Source of the DNA: DSOI01 sp041394885
GTDB taxonomy: Bacteria > Acidobacteriota > Terriglobia > Bryobacterales > Bryobacteraceae
NCBI GenBank assembly: GCA_041394885.1
Contig: JAWKHI010000076.1
Coordinates: 1 to 12,644, forward strand
Direction: 5' to 3'
Length of the DNA stretch: 12,644 nt
Shown: positions 1 to 7,089 of the stretch, in pieces
How the letters are laid out: each line of letters opens with the position of its first letter
Position numbering within the stretch: position 1 is the stretch's first letter
Position numbers and translations under genes: made by a program
Notes under the pieces: model-generated
Told to the model about the DNA's origin: nothing
What the model saw: only the letters and a program-made list of their open reading frames with translations
The model's database searches: none

Positions 1-341
1 CCGTGCCTTGGGAAGGTCGTCTGCGTCCTTGCACCCGAACCTTTCAGGCTCTGCGCATCGCCACCACGAGTGAACTGGAGGAAGTGACGGAACTGGTAAA
101 AAGCATCCCGCGTATTGTCGCCCCCGGGGGCCGGGTTGTGATCATCAGTTTCGAATCTCTGACCGATCGGGTGGTGAAACGAGGATTTCAGGAACTGGCA
201 CGGGGTGGCCGGGCCACGATCCTGACGCGTCACGTGGTGAAGCCCACGGACGAAGAGGTGCGGCGCAATCCGGCTTCGCGATCGGCGAAACTGCGGGCGC
301 TGCGGATATCGGAGACACAACAAGAGCGGGAGAAGCGATAA
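1..341 (+). CDS. rsmH: 16S rRNA (cytosine-1402 N4)-methyltransferase RsmH, C-terminal part (5' end outside window)
   Basis: Only the last 113 or so codons are present; the gene enters from the left edge, with the first full codon at position 3. RsmH (MraW) uses S-adenosylmethionine to methylate N4 of C1402 in the 16S rRNA P-site and is usually the second gene of dcw clusters. The visible part has the strongly conserved TRTFQALRI stretch right at the window edge, then ELEE, the APGGR-VVIISF strand, and the family's closing N-P-x-S-R-S-A-K-L-R motif near the C-terminus. One departure stands out: the motif normally written S-F-H-S-L-E-D-R reads S-F-E-S-L-T-D-R here. The stop codon (339-341) directly abuts the start of the next gene, so the two are probably translationally coupled. 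The family call is firm; the real start cannot be seen. Confidence 0.95.
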   Translation, partial: VPWEGRLRPCTRTFQALRIATTSELEEVTELVKSIPRIVAPGGRVVIISFESLTDRVVKRGFQELARGGRATILTRHVVKPTDEEVRRNPASRSAKLRALRISETQQEREKR

Positions 342-1001
342 ATGGCGGCAATGGCAACATTTCCAGCAGGATACGGAGAAGAGAGGACCCCGGAGCAGGC
401 GGACTCCGGGTACGGCATCGACGGTTACGAGGGCGGCGAATACGCCCGTGACGGGTATGCGCGAGACGGATACGCCATGGAGGGGTCCGCGCAGGACGGG
501 TTTCTGTCGGAAACCGGCACGGTGGAGTACGAGGCGCCGGCTTACGAAGCGGATCCGTACGGCGTGGCGCGGAGGCCGGACGAGGTGCCGGCGGAACTGC
601 GCGCCTTTCCCAACGAGGATCTCGGATTCTGGATCAAATCGATCGACAACAGCAAGCGCGTGCGGCAGGACGATCCGGGCCTGGCGGAAGCGTGTTGGCG
701 ATTCTTCTCGGCAACGGCGCTGGTAGTGGTGGTGTTGGTGGGATTGCTCGCGCCGAGCGCATACGGGGTGCTCAACGGATTCCGTCTGCAGCGGCTGCAA
801 GAGCACAACAAGGCGCTGAAATCGGACCTGCGCCGTCTGGAATTGAAGCACAGCACGCTCACCTCTCCGGCACGGCTGGAAGAACTGGCGCGGCGTTATG
901 ACTTTGTGGACGCGCCGCGGGAGCGTGTAATCCGTCTGCGCGGAAGCGAGAGCGAGGCTGTGGCGGCCTGGCGGCGCATTGACCGCGGCGACAATCGCTG
1001 A
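342..1001 (+). CDS. ftsL: FtsL-like divisome protein with long acidic, Tyr/Gly-rich N-terminal extension
   Basis: A 219-residue bitopic membrane protein in the position always held by ftsL, between rsmH and ftsI. FtsL forms a coiled-coil complex with FtsB and FtsQ and activates FtsW/FtsI. Visible here are one hydrophobic segment at about residues 121-142, a helix with coiled-coil character at about 147-170 (L-x-x-L-x-x-x-N-x-x-L spacing), and a short FtsL-like tail around L-E-E-L-A-R-R-Y-D-F (179-188). Family members are usually about 90-130 residues. The excess is a cytoplasmic N-terminal region of some 120 residues that is acidic and rich in Gly, Tyr and Ala, with four tandem five-residue repeats at 35-54. 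The ATG at 342 follows the rsmH stop without a gap, and a GGGAG element at 328-332 supports it; an in-frame ATG at 351 is an alternative. Position and architecture carry the call, since FtsL sequences are poorly conserved. Confidence 0.8.
   Translation: MAAMATFPAGYGEERTPEQADSGYGIDGYEGGEYARDGYARDGYAMEGSAQDGFLSETGTVEYEAPAYEADPYGVARRPDEVPAELRAFPNEDLGFWIKSIDNSKRVRQDDPGLAEACWRFFSATALVVVVLVGLLAPSAYGVLNGFRLQRLQEHNKALKSDLRRLELKHSTLTSPARLEELARRYDFVDAPRERVIRLRGSESEAVAAWRRIDRGDNR
444..503 (+). repeat. Four tandem 15-bp in-frame repeats encoding A-x-[DE]-G-[YFS] units in the ftsL-like gene
   Basis: Codons 35-54 read as four consecutive five-residue units: ARDGY, ARDGY, AMEGS, AQDGF. The two identical protein units are written with different codons (gcc cgt gac ggg tat, then gcg cga gac gga tac). 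The repeat is therefore maintained at the protein level rather than being a fresh DNA slippage product. Looser G-Y-containing units (GYGID, GYEGG) precede it at residues 23-32. Confidence 0.8.
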
Positions 1002-1029
1002 TTCGGAGTAAGAGCGCGGGGGGTGCGCG

Positions 1030-3018
1030 ATGAAAGAGGCACACGACACAGGACGCGAACTGGTTCGGCTGCGGATATTGGTGTGGGGCGGGCTGCTATG
1101 GGCTCTGCTGATCGCCGGGCGGCTGATCCAGCTGCAGGTTTTCGATCACGACAAGCTTTCCGCCGACGCCACGCGGGCGCAGGAGCGGGAGTTGAGCGTC
1201 GCGCCGCCGCGGGGAGCGATTCTCGACCGCAACGGGCTGGCGATGGCGGTGAGCGTTCCGGTGTATTCGCTGGGCGTGGACGCGGAACTACTGAAAGACA
1301 AGAAAGAGGAAACGGAAGCGTTCACGAAGCTCGCGGCCGTGCTGCACGTTTCGGAGGCGGCGATGCGGGATTCGCTCGCCGACACACGGGCGCGGGGCAA
1401 GCGGTTCTTCTGGGTGAAGCGGCGGCTGAGCGAGAAGGAATCCGACGCGTTGCTGGCGAACCGTGAGCCGTGGATGGCGCTGCGGCAGGAGAGCATGCGG
1501 GTGCATCCGCACGGCACGCTCGGGGCGGGAGTGATCGGTTCGGTGTACGCCGACGAGCGGGGCAACGCGGGTATCGAAGCATCGATGGACGCGGTGCTGG
1601 CCGGGGCGCCGGGCAAGATGAAGGTGCTGCGGGACGGCAAGAAGCGGGGCATCGACACAATCGGCCCCGGCACGGAGATGATGCCGGGCCGGAACGTGCA
1701 TCTGACCCTCGACGCTCCGCTGCAGTTGTACGCCGATCAGGAACTGGCGTCGACGGTGCGCGCCTACGGGGCCGCGAGTGGAACGCTGGTGGCGATGAAT
1801 CCCAAGACGGGCGAAGTGCTCGCGATGTCGGCGTATCCGACGTTCGACCCCGACGCGCGGATCCGCAATGAACGCGACTACCGCCGCCGGCGCAATGACG
1901 CCATCTTCGCCGATCACGACCCTGGCTCGGTGATGAAGATGTTCACCATCGCGGCCGCCCTCGAAACCACCAACATCCGGGCCAGAACGGTGGTTTCCTG
2001 CGGCAACGGCCTGTTCCGCTATGGGCGCAGGAACGTGATTCGCGACACGCATGCGTACGCGGCGCTGCCGGTGGAGGAAGTGCTGTGGCATTCGAGCAAT
2101 GTGGGCGCGATCCACGTCGGCATCGCGGTTGGTAAGACACGGCTGCTCGAGTATCTGCGGCGGTTCGGGTTCGGGCAGCGCACCGGAATCGAGCTGCCGG
2201 GCGAGAGTCCGGGCGTTTTGAAATCGAAGTGGGAGCCGTACACGATCTACTACGTTTCCTTTGGGCACGAGATGACGGCGACGACGATGCAACTGGCGCA
2301 GGCGTGTTCGGTGTTCGCCAACGGCGGCTACCGCGTGCCGCCGCGGCTGGTGCATTCGGTGGAAGACGACGACGGGAAGATCCAACTGATTCCGCCGCCG
2401 GCGCAGGAGCGCGTGATCACGGCGCGGACGGCGGCGGAGATGCGGCGGATGTCGGAAGGGGTGATCCTGAAGGGCACGGCGAAGTCGGCCCGCATCGACG
2501 GATACACCGCGGGCGGGAAGACGGGCACGGCGCAGTTGATTGACCCAACCACGGGAAAGTACGTGAAGCGCTACGCGAGCACGTTCATGGGCTACGCGCC
2601 GCTGAACAATCCGGAAATCGTGGTGGTGGTGACGATTCAGGGAACGTCGAAGATGGCGGGCGAGGTGGCCGGGCCGCTGTTCAGCCGCGTGGCATCGAAG
2701 GCGCTGCGGCGGCTGGGGGTGGATCCGGACGTGCCGATGGAAGGTCCGGACCCGGGCGGCGATCCGGCAGAGACGCCGATGCGGGTGGCGGAGGAAGAAC
2801 CTCGCGCGCCGGAACCGCTGGCGCCCGCGCCGGTGGTGGCGGTGGGCAACCGGGTACCGGACTTCAACGGGATGGCCAAGAACGAGGTTCTGCGCGAGAC
2901 AGTGGCCCGCGGCGTGCCTGTTGAAATCGTGGGAGACGGACTTGCTCGCCGTCAGGACCCGCCGCCGGGCGCCGTGCTGACTCGCGGCCAGACTTTGAAG
3001 GTGTATTTTGTCCGCTAA
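1030..3018 (+). CDS. ftsI: Septal peptidoglycan D,D-transpeptidase FtsI (class B PBP, PBP3-like) with C-terminal PASTA domain
   Basis: A 662-residue class B penicillin-binding protein that cross-links septal peptidoglycan in the periplasm as the partner of FtsW. It has a short cytoplasmic tail, one membrane anchor at about residues 14-36, then the dimerisation/pedestal domain starting with P-P-R-G-A-I-L-D-R-N-G (59-69). The transpeptidase domain runs from about 225 to 560. Its three catalytic motifs are intact: SxxK as S-V-M-K (nucleophile Ser300, Lys303), SxN as S-S-N (355-357) and KTG (497-499, in G-G-K-T-G-T-A). A Pro/Glu/Ala-rich linker (about 570-605) leads to one PASTA domain (about 608-662, V-P-D-F-N-G-M onward). 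The ATG at 1030 follows a run of six G at 1018-1023. Its end overlaps or nearly abuts murE. The PASTA tail is absent from the E. coli protein but known in other phyla. Confidence 0.96.
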   Translation: MKEAHDTGRELVRLRILVWGGLLWALLIAGRLIQLQVFDHDKLSADATRAQERELSVAPPRGAILDRNGLAMAVSVPVYSLGVDAELLKDKKEETEAFTKLAAVLHVSEAAMRDSLADTRARGKRFFWVKRRLSEKESDALLANREPWMALRQESMRVHPHGTLGAGVIGSVYADERGNAGIEASMDAVLAGAPGKMKVLRDGKKRGIDTIGPGTEMMPGRNVHLTLDAPLQLYADQELASTVRAYGAASGTLVAMNPKTGEVLAMSAYPTFDPDARIRNERDYRRRRNDAIFADHDPGSVMKMFTIAAALETTNIRARTVVSCGNGLFRYGRRNVIRDTHAYAALPVEEVLWHSSNVGAIHVGIAVGKTRLLEYLRRFGFGQRTGIELPGESPGVLKSKWEPYTIYYVSFGHEMTATTMQLAQACSVFANGGYRVPPRLVHSVEDDDGKIQLIPPPAQERVITARTAAEMRRMSEGVILKGTAKSARIDGYTAGGKTGTAQLIDPTTGKYVKRYASTFMGYAPLNNPEIVVVVTIQGTSKMAGEVAGPLFSRVASKALRRLGVDPDVPMEGPDPGGDPAETPMRVAEEEPRAPEPLAPAPVVAVGNRVPDFNGMAKNEVLRETVARGVPVEIVGDGLARRQDPPPGAVLTRGQTLKVYFVR

Positions 3019-3025
3019 CGCGATC

Positions 3026-4555
3026 ATGGCTGAACCAACAGAGCAATCACGGGCGGCCTCAGGGGCCGGCGTTATTGCGTTGGGAGAATTGCTGGCCGCG
3101 GCGGGGCTGGAGGCCGGGCCAATGGCGGCACCGGAAACGACGGTCCGCGGACTCGACTATGACTCGCGGCGGATCGAGCCGGGGTTCGTCTTTTTCGCAT
3201 TCGCCGGAGCGCGGACCGACGGAGCCGCGTTCGCGCAGCAGGCTCTGCGGCGCGGCGCCGTGGCGGTGGTGAGTGAATCGGCGCCGCCGCAGGATTTCAG
3301 CGGGCCGTGGATTCAGGCGCGGCACGGACGCCGCGCCCTGGCACTGATGGCGCGGCGGATGTACGAACGCTCCACCGCCGGGATCGCGCTGACCGGGATC
3401 ACCGGCACGAATGGAAAAACCACCACGAGTTGCCTGCTGGACACAATCCTGCGTACTTCGGGACACACGACGGCGCTGGTGGGCACGATCGAGTATCACG
3501 TGGCCGGCCAGGGGCGCACGGCGGTGAACACCACACCGGAATCGGTGGACACCTACCGGCTGCTCGACGAACTGGCCGCGTCGGAAGGAACGCACGCGAC
3601 GATGGAGGTCTCCTCGCACGCGCTGCGGTTGGGACGGGTCTGGGGTTTCCGGTTTCACACGGCCGTATTCACCAACCTGACGCGGGACCATCTGGACTTT
3701 CATTCGAGCGAAGAAGACTATTTCGACGCCAAATGCGAATTGTTCCGCGGGCAGGACGCTCCCCCTCCGCGATTCGCGGTGATCAACGCGGACGACCGGT
3801 GGGCGGGGCGCATTCCGGTTTCCGCCTCGACCGAGGCGATCCGGTTCGGCGGGGGTACAGAGGCGGATCTGCGGGCGGCGAACATCGAGAGCGGCTTCGA
3901 GGGCCTGCGATTCGACGTCGAATGGCGCGGGCGGGCGTGGCGGGTGGCCTCGCCGCTCAACGGGCGGATCAACGTGGAAAATATTCTGGCCGCATTCGGA
4001 GCGGGAGTGAGCCTGGGGATCGAGCCGGAGGCGATCGTGGAGGGCATCGCGGCGCGGCGGGCGGTTCCGGGACGATTCGAGCGCGTGGACCTGGGCCAGC
4101 CGTTTCTCGTGGTGGTGGACTACGCGCACACCGAGGATGCGCTGGCGCGCACGATTCAGGTGGCCCGGGCGCTGTCGAGCAAACGCGTGATTACGCTGTT
4201 TGGCTGCGGCGGCGATCGCGACCGGGCCAAGCGCCCGCGGATGGGCGAGACGGCGGGCCAGCTTTCCGATTTCGTGGTGCTGACCTCCGACAATCCGCGG
4301 ACCGAGGATCCGATCGCGATCCTCAACGACGCGCTGGTGGGATTGCAGCGGACCGAGACGGCGTACAAAGTAGAACCGGACCGCGCGGCCGGCATCGAAG
4401 CGGCGCTGCGGCAAGCCCGCCCTGGCGACGTGGTGCTGATCGCGGGCAAGGGGCACGAAACGTACCAGGTACTGGCGGACCGGACGATTCATTTCGACGA
4501 TCGCGAAACCGCCGCCGCGGTTCTGGCCGCGATGGGATACGGAGCCAAGCGGTAA
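3026..4555 (+). CDS. murE: UDP-MurNAc-L-Ala-D-Glu:meso-2,6-diaminopimelate ligase MurE
   Basis: Cytoplasmic ATP-dependent Mur ligase that adds the third amino acid of the peptidoglycan stem peptide. Numbered from the ATG at 3026 (509 residues), it shows the N-terminal UDP-substrate domain with the family's D-Y-D-S-R-R motif (43-48), and the ATP loop G-T-N-G-K-T-T (127-133). The central domain has the V-S-S-H-A-L and F-T-N-L-T-R-D-H-L-D-F-H blocks and the lysine usually carbamylated (K236 in D-A-K-C-E-L-F). The C-terminal domain has D-Y-A-H-T and D-N-P-R (422-425). DNPR marks meso-diaminopimelate rather than lysine as the substrate, implying a DAP-type wall. The ATG at 3026 has no clear Shine-Dalgarno; an in-frame TTG at 3008, inside the ftsI end with AAGGTG just upstream, is an alternative giving 515 residues. 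murF, the usual next gene, is missing downstream. Confidence 0.96.
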   Translation: MAEPTEQSRAASGAGVIALGELLAAAGLEAGPMAAPETTVRGLDYDSRRIEPGFVFFAFAGARTDGAAFAQQALRRGAVAVVSESAPPQDFSGPWIQARHGRRALALMARRMYERSTAGIALTGITGTNGKTTTSCLLDTILRTSGHTTALVGTIEYHVAGQGRTAVNTTPESVDTYRLLDELAASEGTHATMEVSSHALRLGRVWGFRFHTAVFTNLTRDHLDFHSSEEDYFDAKCELFRGQDAPPPRFAVINADDRWAGRIPVSASTEAIRFGGGTEADLRAANIESGFEGLRFDVEWRGRAWRVASPLNGRINVENILAAFGAGVSLGIEPEAIVEGIAARRAVPGRFERVDLGQPFLVVVDYAHTEDALARTIQVARALSSKRVITLFGCGGDRDRAKRPRMGETAGQLSDFVVLTSDNPRTEDPIAILNDALVGLQRTETAYKVEPDRAAGIEAALRQARPGDVVLIAGKGHETYQVLADRTIHFDDRETAAAVLAAMGYGAKR

Positions 4556-4559
4556 TCGA

Positions 4560-5693
4560 ATGCTGTATTGGCTTCTCTACGAACGGCTACTGCCTGAGGT
4601 AGGAACGATGCGCCTGTTCGGGCAGGTGACGTTTCGCACGGTGGCGGCAAGCGTGACGGCGATGCTGTTGTGCATCGCGCTGGGGCCATGGCTGATTGCA
4701 CGGCTGCGGCAGTTTCAGATTGCGCAGTATATTCGCGAGGACGGTCCTCAGTGGCATCAGAAGAAGGCGGGGACGCCGACGATGGGGGGCGTGCTTATCA
4801 TCCTGTCGATCGTGGCGCCGGTGCTGCTGTTCACGAATCTGCGGAATCCGTATGTATGGGTGGCGCTGTTCGGGCTGGTGAGCTTTGGCGCGATCGGGTT
4901 CTGGGACGATTACGCCAAGGTCACCCAGCGGCGGAACCTGGGACTGACGGCGGCGCGCAAATTCGTATTGCAGGTGATCGCCGGGTTGCTGGTGGGGCTG
5001 TCGCTGCTGGTGATGCATTCCCACGGGATGTACTCGACGGCGATGAATGTGCCGTTTTTCAAGCGTTTCAAGCCGGACCTTCTCATTCACAGCCTGCTCG
5101 ATTCGCCGTACACCTATCCGCTGGCGTTCCTGTTCTTTTTCGCGTTCATCCTGTTCATCCTGGTGGGCGCGGCCAACGCGGTGAATCTGACCGACGGCCT
5201 GGATGGATTGGCGATCGGGCTGATGGTGATCGCGGCGGGCGCGATCACGGTGCTCACCTACGTGAGCTCGCACGCGGTATTCGCGAACTATCTCGATATT
5301 CAGTTCGTGCCATTGGGCGCGGAGCTGACTATTTTCTGCGGGGCGATGACGGGGGCGTCGATCGGATTCCTTTGGCACAACGCGCATCCGGCCGAGGTTT
5401 TCATGGGCGACGTGGGCGCGCTGGCGCTCGGCGGCGGGATGGGCACGGTAGCGATTCTGATCAAGCAGGAATTGATGCTGCCCTTTATCGGCGGCGTGTA
5501 TGTACTCGAAGCGCTCTCGGTGATTCTGCAGGTGGCGAGCGTTCGCTTACGCGGCCGGAAGCTGTTCCTGATGTCGCCGTTCCACCATCATTTCGAAGCG
5601 TTGGGGTGGGAAGAAGCCAAAGTGATCACGCGGTTCTGGATTCTGGGACTGGTGATGGCTCTGTTCGCGCTCACCACACTGAAGCTGCGTTGA
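4560..5693 (+). CDS. mraY: Phospho-N-acetylmuramoyl-pentapeptide-transferase MraY
   Basis: Polytopic inner-membrane enzyme (377 residues, about ten hydrophobic segments) that transfers phospho-MurNAc-pentapeptide from UDP to undecaprenyl phosphate, giving lipid I. Family signatures appear in order: K-K-A-G-T-P-T-M-G-G (68-77), F-W-D-D-Y-A-K with the paired aspartates D116/D117, N-A-V-N-L-T-D-G-L-D-G-L-A (206-218), F-M-G-D-V-G (281-286, Asp284) and the H-H-H motif (342-344) in the loop before the last helix. The start at 4560 is supported by the M-L-Y-W-L opening, which matches the family's normal N-terminus; a later in-frame ATG at 4608 has a better-looking upstream purine run but would drop that part. 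Only four bases separate it from the murE stop, so no remnant of murF lies between. Length is normal. Confidence 0.97.
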   Translation: MLYWLLYERLLPEVGTMRLFGQVTFRTVAASVTAMLLCIALGPWLIARLRQFQIAQYIREDGPQWHQKKAGTPTMGGVLIILSIVAPVLLFTNLRNPYVWVALFGLVSFGAIGFWDDYAKVTQRRNLGLTAARKFVLQVIAGLLVGLSLLVMHSHGMYSTAMNVPFFKRFKPDLLIHSLLDSPYTYPLAFLFFFAFILFILVGAANAVNLTDGLDGLAIGLMVIAAGAITVLTYVSSHAVFANYLDIQFVPLGAELTIFCGAMTGASIGFLWHNAHPAEVFMGDVGALALGGGMGTVAILIKQELMLPFIGGVYVLEALSVILQVASVRLRGRKLFLMSPFHHHFEALGWEEAKVITRFWILGLVMALFALTTLKLR

Positions 5694-5703
5694 CGAAGCA
5701 ATC

Positions 5704-7089
5704 ATGACGAGCACACTCACCACCATCGCCGGAATCGACCCACGGAACGCCGCGGTGCTGGTGGTGGGGCTGGCTCGCAGCGGAGTGGCGGCGCTCCGGC
5801 TGCTGGCGCGGGAAGGGGCCGTGGTCACGGGCACCGATTCACGGGCGCTCGCCGATCTGCCGGAGGCGGCGGCGGCGCTGACGCGCGCTGGCGCGGTATT
5901 TCTGCCGGAATCGAGCGTACAGTCAGACCGCTACGCACTGGTTGTGATCTCGCCGGGAGTACCGGTGGACACACCGCTGCTGGGCGCGGCGCGCGCGGCC
6001 GGGGTACCCATTATCGGCGAGATGGAACTGGCGTCGTATTTCATGGCGGGTCCGGTGAGCGCGATCACGGGTTCCAACGGGAAGACGACCACCACCGCTC
6101 TGCACGGGCACATCCTGCGGGAGGCGGGCATTGCGGCGCAGGTGGGCGGCAACATCGGCACGCCGCCGGCGGCGATGATCGAGACCTCCCGGGGAGATCA
6201 GTGGAACGTGCTCGAGGTGTCGAGTTTCCAGCTCGAGACGATTTCCCATTTTCGGGCCGGCATCGGCGCGTGCCTGAATGTGACACCGGATCATCTGGAT
6301 CGCCACGGCTCGATGAAAGCGTATGAAAGAGCCAAGGGGCGACTGTTCGAGACCCAGGACGAAGGCGGCGTGGCGGTGTTGAACGCCGACGACGAGGCCT
6401 GCGTGCGGTTCGCGTCGCTGGGCGCGGGCCGCAAGACATGGTTCAGCCTCCAGTGTCCGGTTTCGTCGGGCTGGTGGCTGGACGAAGGGACGATCTGGCA
6501 CGACGGCCAGCGCGTGCTCGAGGCCGCGTCGATCCCGCTGCGTGGGCGGCACAACATCGAGAACGTGCTGGCGGCGGCTTCCTGTTCGTCGCTAGCCGGG
6601 GCGCCGCATGCGGCGATCGCGGCCGCGGTGACGACGTTTCCGGGCGTCGAGCACCGGTTGGAATTCGTGCGCGCGTTGGATGGCGTCGACTTCTATAACG
6701 ACTCCAAGGCCACCAACGTCGACGCCACGCTCAAGGCGATCGACGCGTTCGAAGGCGGATTGTGGGTGATTCTAGGCGGCAAGGACAAGGGCAGCGACTA
6801 CCGGCCGCTGCGGGAACCGCTGGCGGCCCGCGCCCGCGCGGTGCTGCTGGTGGGCGCGGCGGCGCCGGTGATCGCATCGCATCTGGAAGGGGCCGTGCCG
6901 CTGGTGGATTGCGGCGCCATCGCCGAGGCGGTCCGGTACGCCTCCGGAAGGGCGGCGCCGGGAGAGACGGTGCTGTTGGCGCCGGCGTGCGCGAGTTTCG
7001 ATCAGTTTGAAAGTTACGAGCACCGTGGCAGGGTGTTCAAACAACTGGTGCAGCAACTGCGGGGAAAAGGGGAAGGAGAAGGCGCATGA
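5704..7089 (+). CDS. murD: UDP-MurNAc-L-alanine:D-glutamate ligase MurD
   Basis: A 461-residue cytoplasmic Mur ligase adding D-glutamate to UDP-MurNAc-L-Ala. Motifs in order: G-L-A-R-S-G (22-27) in the UDP-binding domain; the ATP loop T-G-S-N-G-K-T-T-T (122-130); E-V-S-S-F-Q-L-E (171-178), characteristic of MurD; N-V-T-P-D-H-L-D-R-H (192-201); the probable carbamylated lysine K211 in E-R-A-K-G-R-L-F; then G-V-E-H-R-L-E, Y-N-D-S-K-A-T-N, L-G-G-K-D-K-G and the C-terminal S-F-D-Q-F block with E-H-R-G-x-x-F. Length is usual for the family (about 440-460). The stop overlaps the ftsW start as ATGA at 7086-7089, indicating translational coupling with ftsW. The C-terminal G-K-G-E-G-E-G-A codons double as the purine-rich ribosome-binding region of ftsW. 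Confidence 0.97.
   Translation: MTSTLTTIAGIDPRNAAVLVVGLARSGVAALRLLAREGAVVTGTDSRALADLPEAAAALTRAGAVFLPESSVQSDRYALVVISPGVPVDTPLLGAARAAGVPIIGEMELASYFMAGPVSAITGSNGKTTTTALHGHILREAGIAAQVGGNIGTPPAAMIETSRGDQWNVLEVSSFQLETISHFRAGIGACLNVTPDHLDRHGSMKAYERAKGRLFETQDEGGVAVLNADDEACVRFASLGAGRKTWFSLQCPVSSGWWLDEGTIWHDGQRVLEAASIPLRGRHNIENVLAAASCSSLAGAPHAAIAAAVTTFPGVEHRLEFVRALDGVDFYNDSKATNVDATLKAIDAFEGGLWVILGGKDKGSDYRPLREPLAARARAVLLVGAAAPVIASHLEGAVPLVDCGAIAEAVRYASGRAAPGETVLLAPACASFDQFESYEHRGRVFKQLVQQLRGKGEGEGA
7073..7078 (+). promoter_or_regulatory. Ribosome binding site of ftsW (AAGGAG)
   Basis: AAGGAG lies seven bases before the ATG at 7086, inside a purine-rich tract at the end of murD. It is one of the strongest Shine-Dalgarno matches in the window and fixes the ftsW start within the ATGA overlap. 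Confidence 0.75.

Noticed and set aside
1002..1029. Terminator or promoter in the ftsL-ftsI gap
   Set aside because: Only 28 bases, with no inverted repeat followed by T and no hexamer pair; it holds a G-rich ribosome-binding region only.
1288..3027. Long minus-strand open frame (579 codons) opposite ftsI
   Set aside because: It is rich in His, Arg and Pro without any recognisable motif, typical of the mirror frame of a GC-rich gene. The plus-strand FtsI has all catalytic motifs.
3059..4492. Long minus-strand open frame (477 codons) opposite murE
   Set aside because: Same Arg/His/Pro-rich composition and no domain features; murE on the plus strand is certain.
4608..5693. Shorter mraY starting at the ATG at 4608
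   Set aside because: A purine-rich stretch precedes it, but the M-L-Y-W-L start at 4560 matches the family's usual N-terminus, and 377 residues is a normal length.
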